Below are positions 1 through 8,007 of a DNA stretch of 64,000 nt, in pieces. Within the stretch, counting starts at the first letter, position 1. Each line of letters starts with the position of its first letter. The DNA lies in the NCBI RefSeq assembly GCF_019049105.1, contig NZ_JAHQZR010000004.1:62001-126000 (forward strand). Reading direction: 5' to 3'. Below the pieces are notes generated by a model. The model did not search any database, had not been told where the DNA came from, and worked only from the letters and a program-made list of their open reading frames with translations. The position numbers and the translations under genes are program-made. This DNA is from Leucobacter chinensis (GTDB lineage Bacteria; Actinomycetota; Actinomycetes; Actinomycetales; Microbacteriaceae).

Positions 1-1
1 C

Positions 2-382
2 ACCGGCTTTGGGCTCGTCGATGCGGGCATGCGCGAGTTGTGGGCCACGGGAACGATGCACAACCGGGTGCGCATGACCGCCGCCTCGCTGCTCACGAAA
101 AACCTCGGCATTGACTGGCGCGTGGGCGAGGCCTGGTTCTGGGACACACTCGTCGACGCCGACCAGGCGAGCAACCCGTTCAACTGGCAGTGGGTCGCGG
201 GCAGCGGAGCCGACGCGGCACCATACTTTCGGGTGTTTAACCCCGAGCGGCAGGCCGAACGCTTCGACCCCGACGGCGAGTACGTCGAGCGGTGGGCGCC
301 CGACAGCCTGCTGATCCCACCGATTGTCGACCTGCGCGAGAGCCGCCTTGCCGCTCTTGCGCGCTACGAGGCGCTGTCCTGA
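2..382 (+). CDS. Deoxyribodipyrimidine photolyase/cryptochrome, C-terminal part (partial)
   Basis: The reading frame is open from the window edge. It encodes the last ~126 residues of a photolyase-type FAD-binding domain, the helical domain that holds FAD and uses light to repair pyrimidine dimers. Visible signatures are the run around MHNRVRM, then GIDWRVGE with WFWDTLVDAD, and the block NPFNWQWVAGSG, all typical of the FAD/DNA-contact region of class I enzymes. The N-terminal antenna domain lies outside the window, so photolyase and cryptochrome cannot be separated here. Its stop overlaps the 3' end of the convergent LysR gene by about 19 bases. Confidence 0.9.
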   Translation, partial: TGFGLVDAGMRELWATGTMHNRVRMTAASLLTKNLGIDWRVGEAWFWDTLVDADQASNPFNWQWVAGSGADAAPYFRVFNPERQAERFDPDGEYVERWAPDSLLIPPIVDLRESRLAALARYEALS

Positions 383-1314
383 GCCTTGCTTGTCGTCGTC
401 GTCGCCGTTGTCGCTGTCGCCGTTGTCGCCGCCGCGACGTGCACGAGTTCGGCCGCGAGACCCGTGAGGCGCTGCGGGCCCGCCCACACCGCCGTGAGTG
501 GGCGGCGCACGCCCTCGCCCTCGTGAGCGATGCGCACGAGAGAGCCGTCGTCGAGGTGCCGCTGCAGGGCGAGCTCGCTGAGGGCCGCGGGGCCCGCGCC
601 TGAGAGGGCGGCGACGCGCACGGCGGCGTTGCTGCCGAGCTCCTGCGCGATGGCGTGCTGCGGGTGGCCGGCGAAGAGGGCCTCGAGGGCGTCGCGCGTG
701 CCCGAGCCGGGCTCCCGCACGACGAGCGGGGTGCGGGCAAGGTCGGCGAGCGTGACGGTGCCGCCGTGAGTGGTGAGCTCGTGCCCCGGAGGTGCCGCGA
801 TGACGAGCTCGTCTTCGTGCACGACGTGGGTATTCACGCGCACCGGCACCTCAGGCGTCTCGACGAACCCGAGGTCAATGTGCCCTTGCTGCAGGTCGGC
901 GAGCACGTCGCGCGAGTTCGCGACCTCGATGTGCAGCACCGCGCGGGGCGCTCGCCGCTTCACCTCGGCGATCCAGGCGGGAAGGAGGCTCTCGGCGATC
1001 GTCATGCTCGCGCCCACGCGGCAGGTGCTTGGGCCGGCGTGATGGGCGTGATCGATCCACTCGGTGAGCTCGCTCGCGCCATCGACGAGCGTTCGGGCGC
1101 GGTCGGCGAGGGCGAGGCCGAGCGGGGTGGCGCGCGATCCGCGGGGGTGGCGAACGAGTAGCGGCGATCCGACGCGCGTTTCGAGCTCGGCGATCGCGCG
1201 GCTCGCGTTGGGCTGCGCCATGCCAACGGCGCGCGCGCCCGCGCCGAGGCTGCCGTGCTGCACGACGGCGACAAAGAGTTCGAGCACCTGCAGGTTGGGC
1301 CACGCTTGCTTCAT
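364..1314 (-). CDS. LysR-family transcriptional regulator
   Basis: A 316-residue LysR protein. Residues ~5-65 form the winged helix-turn-helix (LFVAVVQHGSLGAGARAVG, then QPNASRAIAELE), and ~90-290 form a periplasmic-binding-like effector domain. I chose the ATG of MKQAWPNL because upstream ATGs in the frame only add a non-family extension. The C-terminus ends in a low-complexity Ala/Thr tail (~20 residues) encoded by GTC/GTT repeats. It is divergent from a YeiH-family transporter 71 bases away, and LysR/YeiH pairs are a common arrangement, so control of that transporter is the likely job. The inducer is unknown. Confidence 0.9.
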   Translation of the reverse strand: MKQAWPNLQVLELFVAVVQHGSLGAGARAVGMAQPNASRAIAELETRVGSPLLVRHPRGSRATPLGLALADRARTLVDGASELTEWIDHAHHAGPSTCRVGASMTIAESLLPAWIAEVKRRAPRAVLHIEVANSRDVLADLQQGHIDLGFVETPEVPVRVNTHVVHEDELVIAAPPGHELTTHGGTVTLADLARTPLVVREPGSGTRDALEALFAGHPQHAIAQELGSNAAVRVAALSGAGPAALSELALQRHLDDGSLVRIAHEGEGVRRPLTAVWAGPQRLTGLAAELVHVAAATTATATTATTTTSKAQDSAS

Positions 1315-1385
1315 ATCAAAAGCATATGCCGCCATGCTGGATGGCGGGCTACCGGACGGTTTCGCCGCGCACAACAATGGGTGTC

Positions 1386-2423
1386 ATGACCACCAACGCT
1401 CCCAGCCGCTCGCCTGAGCGTGCCGCCCACCTCACCCGCTTCGTGCCCGGCCTCGCGCTCGCCGCGGGGGCCGCCGGCCTCTCGATGCTCGTGAGCGACC
1501 TGCTGCAACGCGTGGGCGTGCCGAGCGTGAGCCCGCTCATCATCGCGATCGTGCTCGGCATCGTGCTCACGAACGTCGTGGCCCTGCCAGAAGCCACGGG
1601 GCCAGGCATCACCTTCGCGGCAAAGAAACTGCTTCGCGCGGGCATCGTGCTGCTCGGTCTGCAGCTCGTCATGGGCGACATTCTCTCGCTCGGTGCGCCG
1701 ATGCTCGTCGTCATCGTGGTCGTGGTCGCGGGCGGGGTCTTTGCGACGCTCGGCATGGGGCGGCTGCTCGGCATGAAACCGGCCCAGACCCTGCTCATCG
1801 CGTGCGGCTTCTCGATTTGCGGGGCCGCGGCCGTTGCGGGCGTCGAGGGGGTCACCGACGCCGACGAAGAAGAGGTCGTGACGGCGGTCGCCCTCGTCGT
1901 GATTTTTGGCACCCTCATGATCGCGGTGATCCCCTTTCTCTCCTCGCTCTTCGGCCTCGGGCCCGAGCTCGCGGGCATGTGGGCCGGTGCCTCGATTCAC
2001 GAGATCGCTCAGGTGGTCGCAGCGGGCGGACTCATCGGGGGTGGGGCACTCGCGGTCGCCGTCGTCGTGAAGCTCGCGCGCGTGCTGCTGCTCGCCCCCA
2101 TTGTCGCCGTGCTCAGCATCAGGCAGCGCCGCCTCGGAACGCTCGCTCCCGGCGCCAAACGCCCGCCCATCGTGCCGCTCTTCATCATCGGGTTTCTCGC
2201 GATGGTTGCCCTGCGGTCGAGCGGTTGGCTGCCAGAGGGCATCGTGCAAGCGGGCGGCATCGCCCAAACCGCGCTCCTCTCGGCCGCAATGTTCGGCCTC
2301 GGCTGCGGGGTCAAGGTGCGTTCGCTCATGAGCGTCGGCGCGAAGCCCTTCGTGCTCGCGACCGGCTCAACGCTCGTCGTCGCGAGTCTCTCGCTCGCGG
2401 GCATTCTGCTCGTGCACCCCTGA
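1386..2423 (+). CDS. YeiH/UPF0324-family putative sulfate exporter
   Basis: A 345-residue membrane protein with about ten hydrophobic helices. It matches the YeiH (UPF0324) family: GLALAAGAAGLSMLVSDLL at the start, PLIIAIVLGIVLTN, the motif CGFSICGAAAVAG near residue 140, and GASIHEIAQVVAAGG further on. Members are annotated as putative sulfate exporters, with only weak experimental support in general. The start at MTTNAPSRS follows the usual length; the longer frame upstream runs into the regulator promoter. It is divergent from the LysR gene, which probably controls it. Confidence 0.85.
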   Translation: MTTNAPSRSPERAAHLTRFVPGLALAAGAAGLSMLVSDLLQRVGVPSVSPLIIAIVLGIVLTNVVALPEATGPGITFAAKKLLRAGIVLLGLQLVMGDILSLGAPMLVVIVVVVAGGVFATLGMGRLLGMKPAQTLLIACGFSICGAAAVAGVEGVTDADEEEVVTAVALVVIFGTLMIAVIPFLSSLFGLGPELAGMWAGASIHEIAQVVAAGGLIGGGALAVAVVVKLARVLLLAPIVAVLSIRQRRLGTLAPGAKRPPIVPLFIIGFLAMVALRSSGWLPEGIVQAGGIAQTALLSAAMFGLGCGVKVRSLMSVGAKPFVLATGSTLVVASLSLAGILLVHP

Positions 2424-2455
2424 GCCGCGGATCGGCGCGAGCTCGTCGAGAAAAG

Positions 2456-2812
2456 CTACTCGACGCGGCGCTCGTTCATCGCCTGCAGGTGCGCGGGCGT
2501 CGCCTTGACGACGTGCTCGGCGTATTCGGGGTGCTTCGGCAACCAGGCGACGACGTAGGGGCAAATGGGCACGATGAGGTGGCCCTGCGAGACGATGTCG
2601 TCGATCACCTGGCGCACGAGAAATGAAGCGAGGCCCTGGCCGCCGTATTCTTCGCTCACGCCCGTGTGCACGAGCATGCGGTGCGTGCGGCCATCGACCT
2701 CGAGGTCGATGTAGCCCTCCTGGCCGACCTCGCGGTCGCCCTCGGCGGTATCAATGAGCGCGTAACGCTGCTCGTCGGGCAGGTGGCGTACAACAAAGTG
2801 ATCGTGGCTCAT
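2456..2812 (-). CDS. GNAT-like small N-acetyltransferase family protein
   Basis: A 118-residue protein of the short GCN5-related family (NATD1/YidJ type). It has the beta-strand pattern of the core (RYALIDT, then GQEGYIDLEV) and the acetyl-CoA loop EEYGGQGLASFLVRQVID near residues 54-72, followed by PICPYVVAWLPKHPEY, a typical C-terminal block of this family. Substrates are mostly unknown. It stands alone between the 3' ends of its neighbours, 38 bases upstream of the sensor kinase gene terminus on the same strand. Confidence 0.85.
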   Translation of the reverse strand: MSHDHFVVRHLPDEQRYALIDTAEGDREVGQEGYIDLEVDGRTHRMLVHTGVSEEYGGQGLASFLVRQVIDDIVSQGHLIVPICPYVVAWLPKHPEYAEHVVKATPAHLQAMNERRVE

Positions 2813-2849
2813 GGCCCCTCCTGTTCACCGGTGACGTGGTGCCCCCAGG

Positions 2850-3974
2850 CTACGCGCCCTGGCTTGGAACACAAGGGGCAAAGTCAACGACCACCCGCGC
2901 GCCGCCCTCTGACAGGAGGGTGAAGTTGAGCGTGCCGCCGTGCACGCGCACGATGTTGCGCACGATGCTGAGGCCGAGGCCCGCGCCCGCGTGATCGTCG
3001 TCGGTGCCGCGAACGCGCCCCGCGGCACGTTGAAACGGCTCGAGCAGCACGTCGGCCGTGGCTCCGCTCACGGGCGTCCCCGTGTTCACGACCGTGAGGC
3101 GAGCACCGTGAGGGGTGTCGTGGGTCTTAACGGTGACGCTGCCGCCGCCACTCGGGCGGTTGTGCACGATGGCGTTGTGCACGAGATTCAGCACGAGGGG
3201 TTGCAGAAGCGACTCGGCACCGAGCACGAGCGCCTTTTCGCCCACAACCTCGAGCGAGATGCCCCGCTTCTCGGCGAGCGGCAGGAGGCTCTCGGCTGCC
3301 TCTTCGACGAGCAGTGACACGTCAACGGGTGAGGGGTTCGTGAGGCGGTGGCTCGACGAGTGCAGCAGGAGCAGCGCGTCGGCCAGATCGATCGCCCTCG
3401 AATTGACGAGGTGCAGGCTCTCGAGCAGCGCCCGCAGGTCGGCATGCTCATCTTCGCGCGCGACCTCGATCATGGTGCGCGTGATCGCGAGCGGCGTGCG
3501 CAGCTCGTGCGAGGCGGCCGCCGTGAAGCGCTCTTGCTCGGCGACGTGCGTTTCGATCTCGGCGAGCATCTCGTCGAAGGTATCGGCGAGGTCGCGAAAC
3601 TCGTCTCTTGGCCCGGGCATCGCGATGCGGTGCGTGAGCGATCCGCCGCTTGCGAGCTTCGCGGCCTCGGTGATCTGGGTGAGGGGCGCGAGCATGCGGC
3701 CCGCGAGCCACCAGCCGCCAACGAGGCCGAAAGCGATGATGCCGAGCAGCGCCCAGATGATTTTCGGGGCGAAGGCCCGCTCGAGGTCGGTGCGGTTGGG
3801 CACGTGCATGCCGTCGGCAAAAATGGGGGCGTCGGGCACGTACCGCAAGAGAAAGAGCCACACCACCGCGAGCAGCAGCGCGCTCGCGATCGTGAGAAAT
3901 CCCGCGTAGCTGAGCGTGAGCTTGACCCGCGCGCTGAGGCCAGGCCTGCGTGCCTCTCGCGTCTCGCTATGCAC
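2850..3974 (-). CDS. Sensor histidine kinase of an OmpR-type two-component pair
   Basis: A 374-residue membrane sensor kinase. The GTG start (VHSETREARR) overlaps the end of the response regulator gene by 8 bases, implying translational coupling. Two membrane helices (ASALLLAVVWLFLLRYV and IIWALLGIIAFGLVGGWWLA) frame a short extracellular loop. Then come a HAMP segment, the DHp block with the phospho-accepting His in AASHELRTPLAITR, and the ATPase domain (LVHNAIVHNRPSG N box, GAGLGLSIVRNIV G2 box). The cognate gene set with a D,D-carboxypeptidase suggests a VanS-like cell-wall sensor. The ligand is unknown. Confidence 0.92.
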   Translation of the reverse strand: MHSETREARRPGLSARVKLTLSYAGFLTIASALLLAVVWLFLLRYVPDAPIFADGMHVPNRTDLERAFAPKIIWALLGIIAFGLVGGWWLAGRMLAPLTQITEAAKLASGGSLTHRIAMPGPRDEFRDLADTFDEMLAEIETHVAEQERFTAAASHELRTPLAITRTMIEVAREDEHADLRALLESLHLVNSRAIDLADALLLLHSSSHRLTNPSPVDVSLLVEEAAESLLPLAEKRGISLEVVGEKALVLGAESLLQPLVLNLVHNAIVHNRPSGGGSVTVKTHDTPHGARLTVVNTGTPVSGATADVLLEPFQRAAGRVRGTDDDHAGAGLGLSIVRNIVRVHGGTLNFTLLSEGGARVVVDFAPCVPSQGA

Positions 3975-4644
3975 GGCCGGGCTCTCCCGTGTCGATGCGG
4001 TAGCCAACCCCCGCGACCGTCGCGATGGCCCAGGGCTCGCCGAGCCGCTTGCGCAGCGTCGAGACCGTGATGCGCACGGCGTTCGTGAAGGGGTCGGCAT
4101 TCTCGTCCCACGCCCGCTCGAGCAGCTGCTCAGCACTCACAACACCGCCCGCCGCCTCGACGAGCACCTCGAGCACCGCGAACTGCTTGCGGGTGAGCGC
4201 GATGTAGCGCCCGTCACGGTACACCTCGCGGCGAAACGGGTCGAGCGTGATGCCCGCGATCTCGCGCACGGGAGGCTCTGCCCGGGAGCGCCTACGATCG
4301 AGCGCTCGAATGCGCATGACGAGCTCGCGAAACTCGAACGGCTTCGTGAGGTAGTCGTCGGCGCCCAGCTCAAAGCCGCTCGCCTTGTCGTCGATGCGAT
4401 TCGCCGCCGTGAGCATGATGATCGGGGTGCCCGTGCCGCCCGCGACAATGTGCTGGGCAACCTCGTCGCCAGAGGGGCCGGGAACGTCGCGGTCGAGTAC
4501 CGCCATGTCGTAGTCGTTGATGCTGAGCAGTTCGAGGGCGGTATCGCCGTCGCCGGCAATGTCGGCCGCGATCGCTTCGAGACGCAGCCCGTCTTTGATC
4601 GCCGCTGCGAGCAGGGGCTCATCTTCAAGAATCAGCACGCGCAT
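3967..4644 (-). CDS. OmpR/VanR-type response regulator
   Basis: A 225-residue response regulator. The receiver domain has acidic residues in LILEDEP, the phospho-acceptor Asp in AVLDRDVPG, and Lys in YLTKPF. The C-terminal winged helix runs from ALTRKQFAVLEVL to TVAGVGYRIDTG. The start is placed at MRVLILED, since the extra upstream codons would read through the promoter palindromes. It is divergent from a VanY-like D,D-carboxypeptidase with 86 bases between the two starts, and is followed by its kinase. The arrangement resembles vanR-vanS beside vanY, so control of the peptidase is likely but inferred. Confidence 0.92.
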   Translation of the reverse strand: MRVLILEDEPLLAAAIKDGLRLEAIAADIAGDGDTALELLSINDYDMAVLDRDVPGPSGDEVAQHIVAGGTGTPIIMLTAANRIDDKASGFELGADDYLTKPFEFRELVMRIRALDRRRSRAEPPVREIAGITLDPFRREVYRDGRYIALTRKQFAVLEVLVEAAGGVVSAEQLLERAWDENADPFTNAVRITVSTLRKRLGEPWAIATVAGVGYRIDTGEPGRA

Positions 4645-4657
4645 ACTGTGATCGTAC

Positions 4658-4715
4658 ACACCCGGGTGTATCGAAAACATATGCAAATTTCGATACGCCC
4701 TGGCAACGCGTTGCC
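4658..4715. promoter_or_regulatory. Divergent control region with three inverted repeats
   Basis: Three symmetrical sequences fill the gap between the response regulator and the carboxypeptidase: a perfect 12-bp palindrome ACACCCGGGTGT (4658-4669), an inverted repeat TATCGAAA/TTTCGATA spaced by 11 bases (4669-4676, 4688-4695), and a perfect 14-bp palindrome GGCAACGCGTTGCC (4702-4715). They are probable operators for the regulator or for a second protein. Which binds which is not visible. Confidence 0.6.
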
Positions 4716-4730
4716 TGGTGTTCTTGAGGC

Positions 4731-5393
4731 ATGAACGAACAACGCAACGACACTCAGCACGACTACCGCCTGCGCAGGGCCGGCCTCATGATCGTGCTCG
4801 CGGTCATCGCAACGCTCATCGCCATGCTCGCCGCCCATGGCATTCAGGCGGCCGCAGGCATGGTGCTCGCGCCGTTTCGAGGGAGCGGCGACGCGGCCTT
4901 CACGAGCTCTGACGAGGTCATGGGCGGCCCAGGGGCGACCTCGGGTGAAACGGGTGAGGTCGATGAGAACCGTCGCCCCTCGGTGTTTGACGAGCAGCAC
5001 CCCGCGGTCGCGCACTTGGACCCGGAGCTTCTCGCTGCGATTCAGTACGCGGCGAGCGATGCGCGGGCCGAGGGCATCGAGTTCTTCGTGAACTCGGGCT
5101 GGCGATCGGTCGGCCTGCAGGAGCGCCTCATCGACGATGCGATTGCCACCTATGGCTCGCGTGAAGAGGCGCAGCGTTGGGTCGCCCCCGCCGAAACCTC
5201 GTCACACGTTTCGGGCCAGGCCGTCGATATCGGCGACTTCGAGGCGACCTCCTGGTTGCAGCGGGAGGGCTCCGCCTACGGCCTCTGCCAAACGTATGCG
5301 AATGAGGCGTGGCACTTCGAGCTCGTGCCCGAAGCGGTCGCCGAGGGATGCCCTGAGCCGTACCGGGACCCGACCTATGATCCGCGGCTCTAA
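4731..5393 (+). CDS. Membrane-anchored VanY-type D-alanyl-D-alanine carboxypeptidase
   Basis: A 220-residue M15-family peptidase. One N-terminal membrane helix (LMIVLAVIATLIAMLAAHG, ~19-37) leaves the catalytic domain outside the cell. The zinc and catalytic signature is complete: SSHVSGQAVDIGD gives His159 and Asp166, and NEAWHFEL gives Glu192 and His195. NSGWRSVGLQERL is the usual substrate-side strand. Such enzymes trim the terminal D-Ala from peptidoglycan precursors, and in Van systems they remove residual glycopeptide targets. The divergent two-component system is the likely regulator. A housekeeping wall role is equally possible. Confidence 0.9.
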   Translation: MNEQRNDTQHDYRLRRAGLMIVLAVIATLIAMLAAHGIQAAAGMVLAPFRGSGDAAFTSSDEVMGGPGATSGETGEVDENRRPSVFDEQHPAVAHLDPELLAAIQYAASDARAEGIEFFVNSGWRSVGLQERLIDDAIATYGSREEAQRWVAPAETSSHVSGQAVDIGDFEATSWLQREGSAYGLCQTYANEAWHFELVPEAVAEGCPEPYRDPTYDPRL

Positions 5394-5400
5394 TGCTCGC

Positions 5401-5709
5401 TTAGGCGAGTGAGAGAAAGAGCTTCTCGAGCTCTTGAGGGTCGGTGTTCTCGGCATTGTCGGGGTCGGCGATGCACTCTTGCAGGGCGCTCGAGATGACG
5501 AGAAAGCCCGCGCGGTCGAGCGCCTTCGAGACGGCCGAGAGCTGCTGCACGACGTCGCGGCAGTGCGCGTCGTCTTCAACCGCCGTGATGACGGCGGCGA
5601 GCTGACCGTGGGCCCTGCGCAGTCGGTTGACGACCTTGCGCTTTGCGTCGGCATCGCGCGGCGATGCGGCGTTCGTGGTGCCGGCCTCGGTGGGGTGTGC
5701 TTCGGTCAT
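5401..5709 (-). CDS. CsoR-family repressor, probable CstR-type persulfide sensor
   Basis: A 102-residue all-helical DUF156/CsoR protein. Two conserved Cys are present (Cys50 in AHCRDVV, Cys79 in LQECI), but the position four residues before the second Cys, His in copper-sensing CsoR, is Ala75. Loss of that His is characteristic of CstR, which senses persulfides through a Cys pair. The start at MTEAHPT is supported by an AGAAAGG ribosome site. An in-frame ATG 33 bases upstream would place the start inside the -35 region of the divergent promoter. It is divergent from a Cys-rich protein and a persulfide dioxygenase/rhodanese, matching the CstR regulon. Confidence 0.88.
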   Translation of the reverse strand: MTEAHPTEAGTTNAASPRDADAKRKVVNRLRRAHGQLAAVITAVEDDAHCRDVVQQLSAVSKALDRAGFLVISSALQECIADPDNAENTDPQELEKLFLSLA

Positions 5710-5735
5710 GCCTTGGGCCTTTCTCGGGTTCGTGC

Positions 5736-5766
5736 TTGACATCGATCATACCCCCTGGGGTATAGT
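5736..5766 (+). promoter_or_regulatory. Promoter with 19-bp spacer holding a CsoR/CstR operator
   Basis: TTGACA (5736-5741) and TATAGT (5761-5766) form near-consensus -35 and -10 boxes reading toward the sulfur operon, with a long 19-base spacer. The spacer carries the pseudo-palindrome ATACCCCCTGGGGTAT (5748-5763), the G/C-tract form expected for CsoR/CstR operators. Confidence 0.75.
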
Positions 5767-5774
5767 TGCTCAAG

Positions 5775-5792
5775 AATACCCCCGGGGGTATT
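5775..5792. promoter_or_regulatory. Second CsoR/CstR operator, perfect palindrome
   Basis: AATACCCCCGGGGGTATT is a perfect 18-bp palindrome with the same ATACCCCC/GGGGGTAT core as the site 27 bases upstream. It lies just after the predicted transcription start of the sulfur operon, well placed for repression. Confidence 0.8.
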
Positions 5793-5834
5793 TCTAAACG
5801 CGTCAAACCGATGACCCACGACAGGAGACGAATC

Positions 5835-6023
5835 ATGTGTCGACCAGCAAAGTGCCGCACCTGCGGCAAGACCACCTGGGCAGGCTGCGGCCAGCACGTT
5901 GCGATGGTGAAGGCCACGGTGCCGAGCGGTGAATGGTGCGGGGGCAAGCACTCGCAGGCTGAGATGCAGGCGGCAAAAGAGACCTCCGGCGGTGGCTTCT
6001 TTGCGCGGCTGTTTGGGCGCTAG
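5835..6023 (+). CDS. Small Cys-rich protein of the sulfur operon
   Basis: A 62-residue protein with Cys2, Cys7, Cys10, Cys18, His21, Cys35 and His39. The pattern C-x2-C followed by C-x2-H suggests a small zinc or persulfide-binding ribbon. The AGGAG site (5823-5827) sets the ATG; a longer in-frame ATG lies inside the operator. The C-terminus ends in a short basic, aromatic tail (FFARLFGR). I recall similar small proteins beside CsoR and MBL-rhodanese genes in actinobacteria but know of no assigned function. It is the first gene of the operon, 14 bases before the dioxygenase-rhodanese gene. A persulfide carrier role is only inference. Confidence 0.75.
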   Translation: MCRPAKCRTCGKTTWAGCGQHVAMVKATVPSGEWCGGKHSQAEMQAAKETSGGGFFARLFGR

Positions 6024-6037
6024 GGGCGGGGTCGCAC

Positions 6038-7453
6038 ATGCTTCTCGAACGTATCTATGACGAAGATCTCGCACAGGCGAGTTACCTCATCGGCTGCCAG
6101 GCGCAGGGCGAGGCGATTGTCGTTGACGCCCGGCGCGACACCGGGGTGTACGAGCGCATTGCCTCGGCAAACGGCATGACCATTGTCGCCGTCACCGAGA
6201 CGCACATTCACGCCGACTACCTCTCGGGCACCCGCGAGCTCGCGGCCAAGACGGGCGCTCGCGTGTACGTCTCTGACGAGGGCGGGCCCGAATGGACCTA
6301 CGGCGAGCGGTTTGACGGGGCCGTGCGCATGAAGCACGGGCACCGCATCGAGCTCGGCAACATCTCGCTTGAGGCGGTGCACACGCCGGGGCACACCCCA
6401 GAGCACCTCTCGTTTCTCGTGACCGACGGCGCGCAGTCGCCCGAGCCGGGGTTCATGCTCACGGGAGACTTCGTGTTCGTTGGTGACCTTGGCAGGCCCG
6501 ACTTGCTCGACGAGGCCGCGGGCTTCACCGACACCCGCTTTGCGGGCGCGGCGCAACTTTTCGAGAGTCTCAAACGGCACTTTGTGACGTTGCCCGACTA
6601 CGTGCAGGTGCTGCCGGGGCACGGCTCTGGCTCGGCCTGCGGCAAGGCCCTCGGCTCGATCGCCGCCACGACGGTGGGCTACGAGCGCAACTTTTCGTGG
6701 TGGGCCGAGTACCTGCGCGAAGACGACGAGCAGGGTTTTGTCGCGGCATTGCTCGACGGGCAGCCAGACGCCCACGCCTACTTTGAGCGCATGAAACGGC
6801 AGAACAAGCTCGGCCCCGAGGTGATGGGCGAGCGGCCACCGCTTCGCGAGTACGAGGCCCGTGAGCTCGCGCAGCTCATCAAGCGCGACGAGGTGGTCGT
6901 GATTGACACCCGCCACCACGCGGCCGTGCACGAGGGAACCCTCGCGGGAGCGCTCGCCGTGCCAGGCTCAGCGAAGGCTGCGAGCTACGGAGCCTGGGTT
7001 GTGAACCCAGAGGCCGAGCGGCGACCCCTCGTCGTGCTTGCCGAGTCGCGTGAGGCCGCCGAGCAGTTTGGCGACCATCTCGTTCGGGTGGGCATCGACA
7101 CGCTCGCTGGCTTTGTTACCTCGTTCGAGGGGCTCCCGCTCGTGCAGCCGGCCGTCGTGAAGCCGGGTGAGGCTCGGGGGTTCCTGCTCGACGTGCGCAA
7201 CAAGACCGAGTTTGCGGCGGGTCACCTGCCGGGCGCCCAGCAGCTCTCGAGTGGAAGGCTCCTGTGGCACCTCGACGAACTGCCAGCGCCCGAGGCCGGC
7301 CCCGTCGTGATGTACTGCCGCAGCGGGGTGCGAAGCGCGGTCGCGGCGAGCGGGCTTCGTCTCGCCGGCTACGATGTGGCCGAGGTCGAGGGCGGCTACA
7401 TGGCATGGGCGGCGCTTCCTGGCAGCCAGCCACAACGCGACCCTGCAAAGTAG
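6038..7453 (+). CDS. Metallo-beta-lactamase-fold persulfide dioxygenase/rhodanese fusion (CstB-like)
   Basis: A 471-residue fusion. Residues ~1-240 are an MBL-fold domain with THIHADYLSG (His56, His58, Asp60), His119 in HTPGHTPEH and Asp144 in LTGDFVFVGD. His56, His119 and Asp144 match the iron ligands of ETHE1/CstB persulfide dioxygenases. A Tyr replaces the second His of the hydrolytic HxHxDH motif. Residues ~275-360 are a rhodanese domain without a catalytic Cys, and ~365-465 a second one with Cys427 in YCRSGVRS. The expected job is oxidation of low-molecular-weight persulfide to sulfite and sulfur transfer to thiosulfate. It is under the CstR-like repressor. Confidence 0.9.
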   Translation: MLLERIYDEDLAQASYLIGCQAQGEAIVVDARRDTGVYERIASANGMTIVAVTETHIHADYLSGTRELAAKTGARVYVSDEGGPEWTYGERFDGAVRMKHGHRIELGNISLEAVHTPGHTPEHLSFLVTDGAQSPEPGFMLTGDFVFVGDLGRPDLLDEAAGFTDTRFAGAAQLFESLKRHFVTLPDYVQVLPGHGSGSACGKALGSIAATTVGYERNFSWWAEYLREDDEQGFVAALLDGQPDAHAYFERMKRQNKLGPEVMGERPPLREYEARELAQLIKRDEVVVIDTRHHAAVHEGTLAGALAVPGSAKAASYGAWVVNPEAERRPLVVLAESREAAEQFGDHLVRVGIDTLAGFVTSFEGLPLVQPAVVKPGEARGFLLDVRNKTEFAAGHLPGAQQLSSGRLLWHLDELPAPEAGPVVMYCRSGVRSAVAASGLRLAGYDVAEVEGGYMAWAALPGSQPQRDPAK

Positions 7454-7467
7454 CCAGCCCGGCTACT
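7449..7467. terminator. Short hairpin shared by two convergent stop codons
   Basis: AGTAGCC (7449-7455) and GGCTACT (7461-7467) form a perfect 7-bp stem with a 5-base loop. The TAG stop of the dioxygenase lies in the left arm, and the TAG stop of the convergent MarR gene is read from the right arm. There is no U-tract, so termination is plausible but not certain. Confidence 0.45.
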
Positions 7468-7999
7468 CGGCCGCGGCCTCCCGGTGGCCCTGCGCGCAGC
7501 GGGTCGCCGGGCCGTCGTTGGGTGGCACGGTGCCCGCGTTGAAGCGGTGCAGGGCGTCGCGCAAGACGAGCAGCTCGCTCGCGTTCCACCCCTCGAATCG
7601 CTCGTGGTACGAGTGGGCCCAGCGGGTGCGCACCTCGGCCATGATCTCTTCTGACTCGGCCGTGCCGGTGAGCAGCTGCACGCGGCGGTCGTCGGGTGCG
7701 GGGCGTGCCTCGACGAGGTTGAACTCGCGAAGCCTAGCGATTTGCCTGCTCACGAGCGCCTTGTCCATGTCGAGTACCTGGCTGATGCCCGTGGCGGTGA
7801 CGGGTCCCTTGCGCAAGATGAACTGCAGCACCATGAGCCCGCCGCCGCTCAGCTCGGGGTGCACCGTCTCGGCGTACCGCGACCAGTTGGTGCGCGCCGA
7901 GGCGAACACCTCAGAGAATTCGCTGATGATGTCGGTGATGTATGCAGCGATGCTTCCCTCGGGGTGTTCGTGGCGCGGTGCGTGCTGTTCTTCGTGCAT
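7463..7999 (-). CDS. MarR-family repressor of the exporter operon
   Basis: A 178-residue MarR protein with the winged helix at ~65-135 (GPVTATGISQVLDMDKALVS recognition region, then RPAPDDRRVQLL as the beta wing). Flanking helices give the dimer interface. It lies 8 bases downstream of a DHA2-type exporter gene on the same strand, so the two form one transcript, and it probably represses its own operon. A pair of symmetrical sites in the operon promoter fits a MarR dimer. The C-terminal ~20 residues are loosely structured. The ligand is unknown. Confidence 0.9.
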   Translation of the reverse strand: MHEEQHAPRHEHPEGSIAAYITDIISEFSEVFASARTNWSRYAETVHPELSGGGLMVLQFILRKGPVTATGISQVLDMDKALVSRQIARLREFNLVEARPAPDDRRVQLLTGTAESEEIMAEVRTRWAHSYHERFEGWNASELLVLRDALHRFNAGTVPPNDGPATRCAQGHREAAAE

Positions 8000-8007
8000 G
8001 GGGGTAC

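Noticed and set aside
1311-2267. Long minus-strand frame opposite the YeiH gene
   Set aside because: Composition is Arg/His/Asp/Gly-rich and it mirrors the transporter codons; it is a high-GC shadow.
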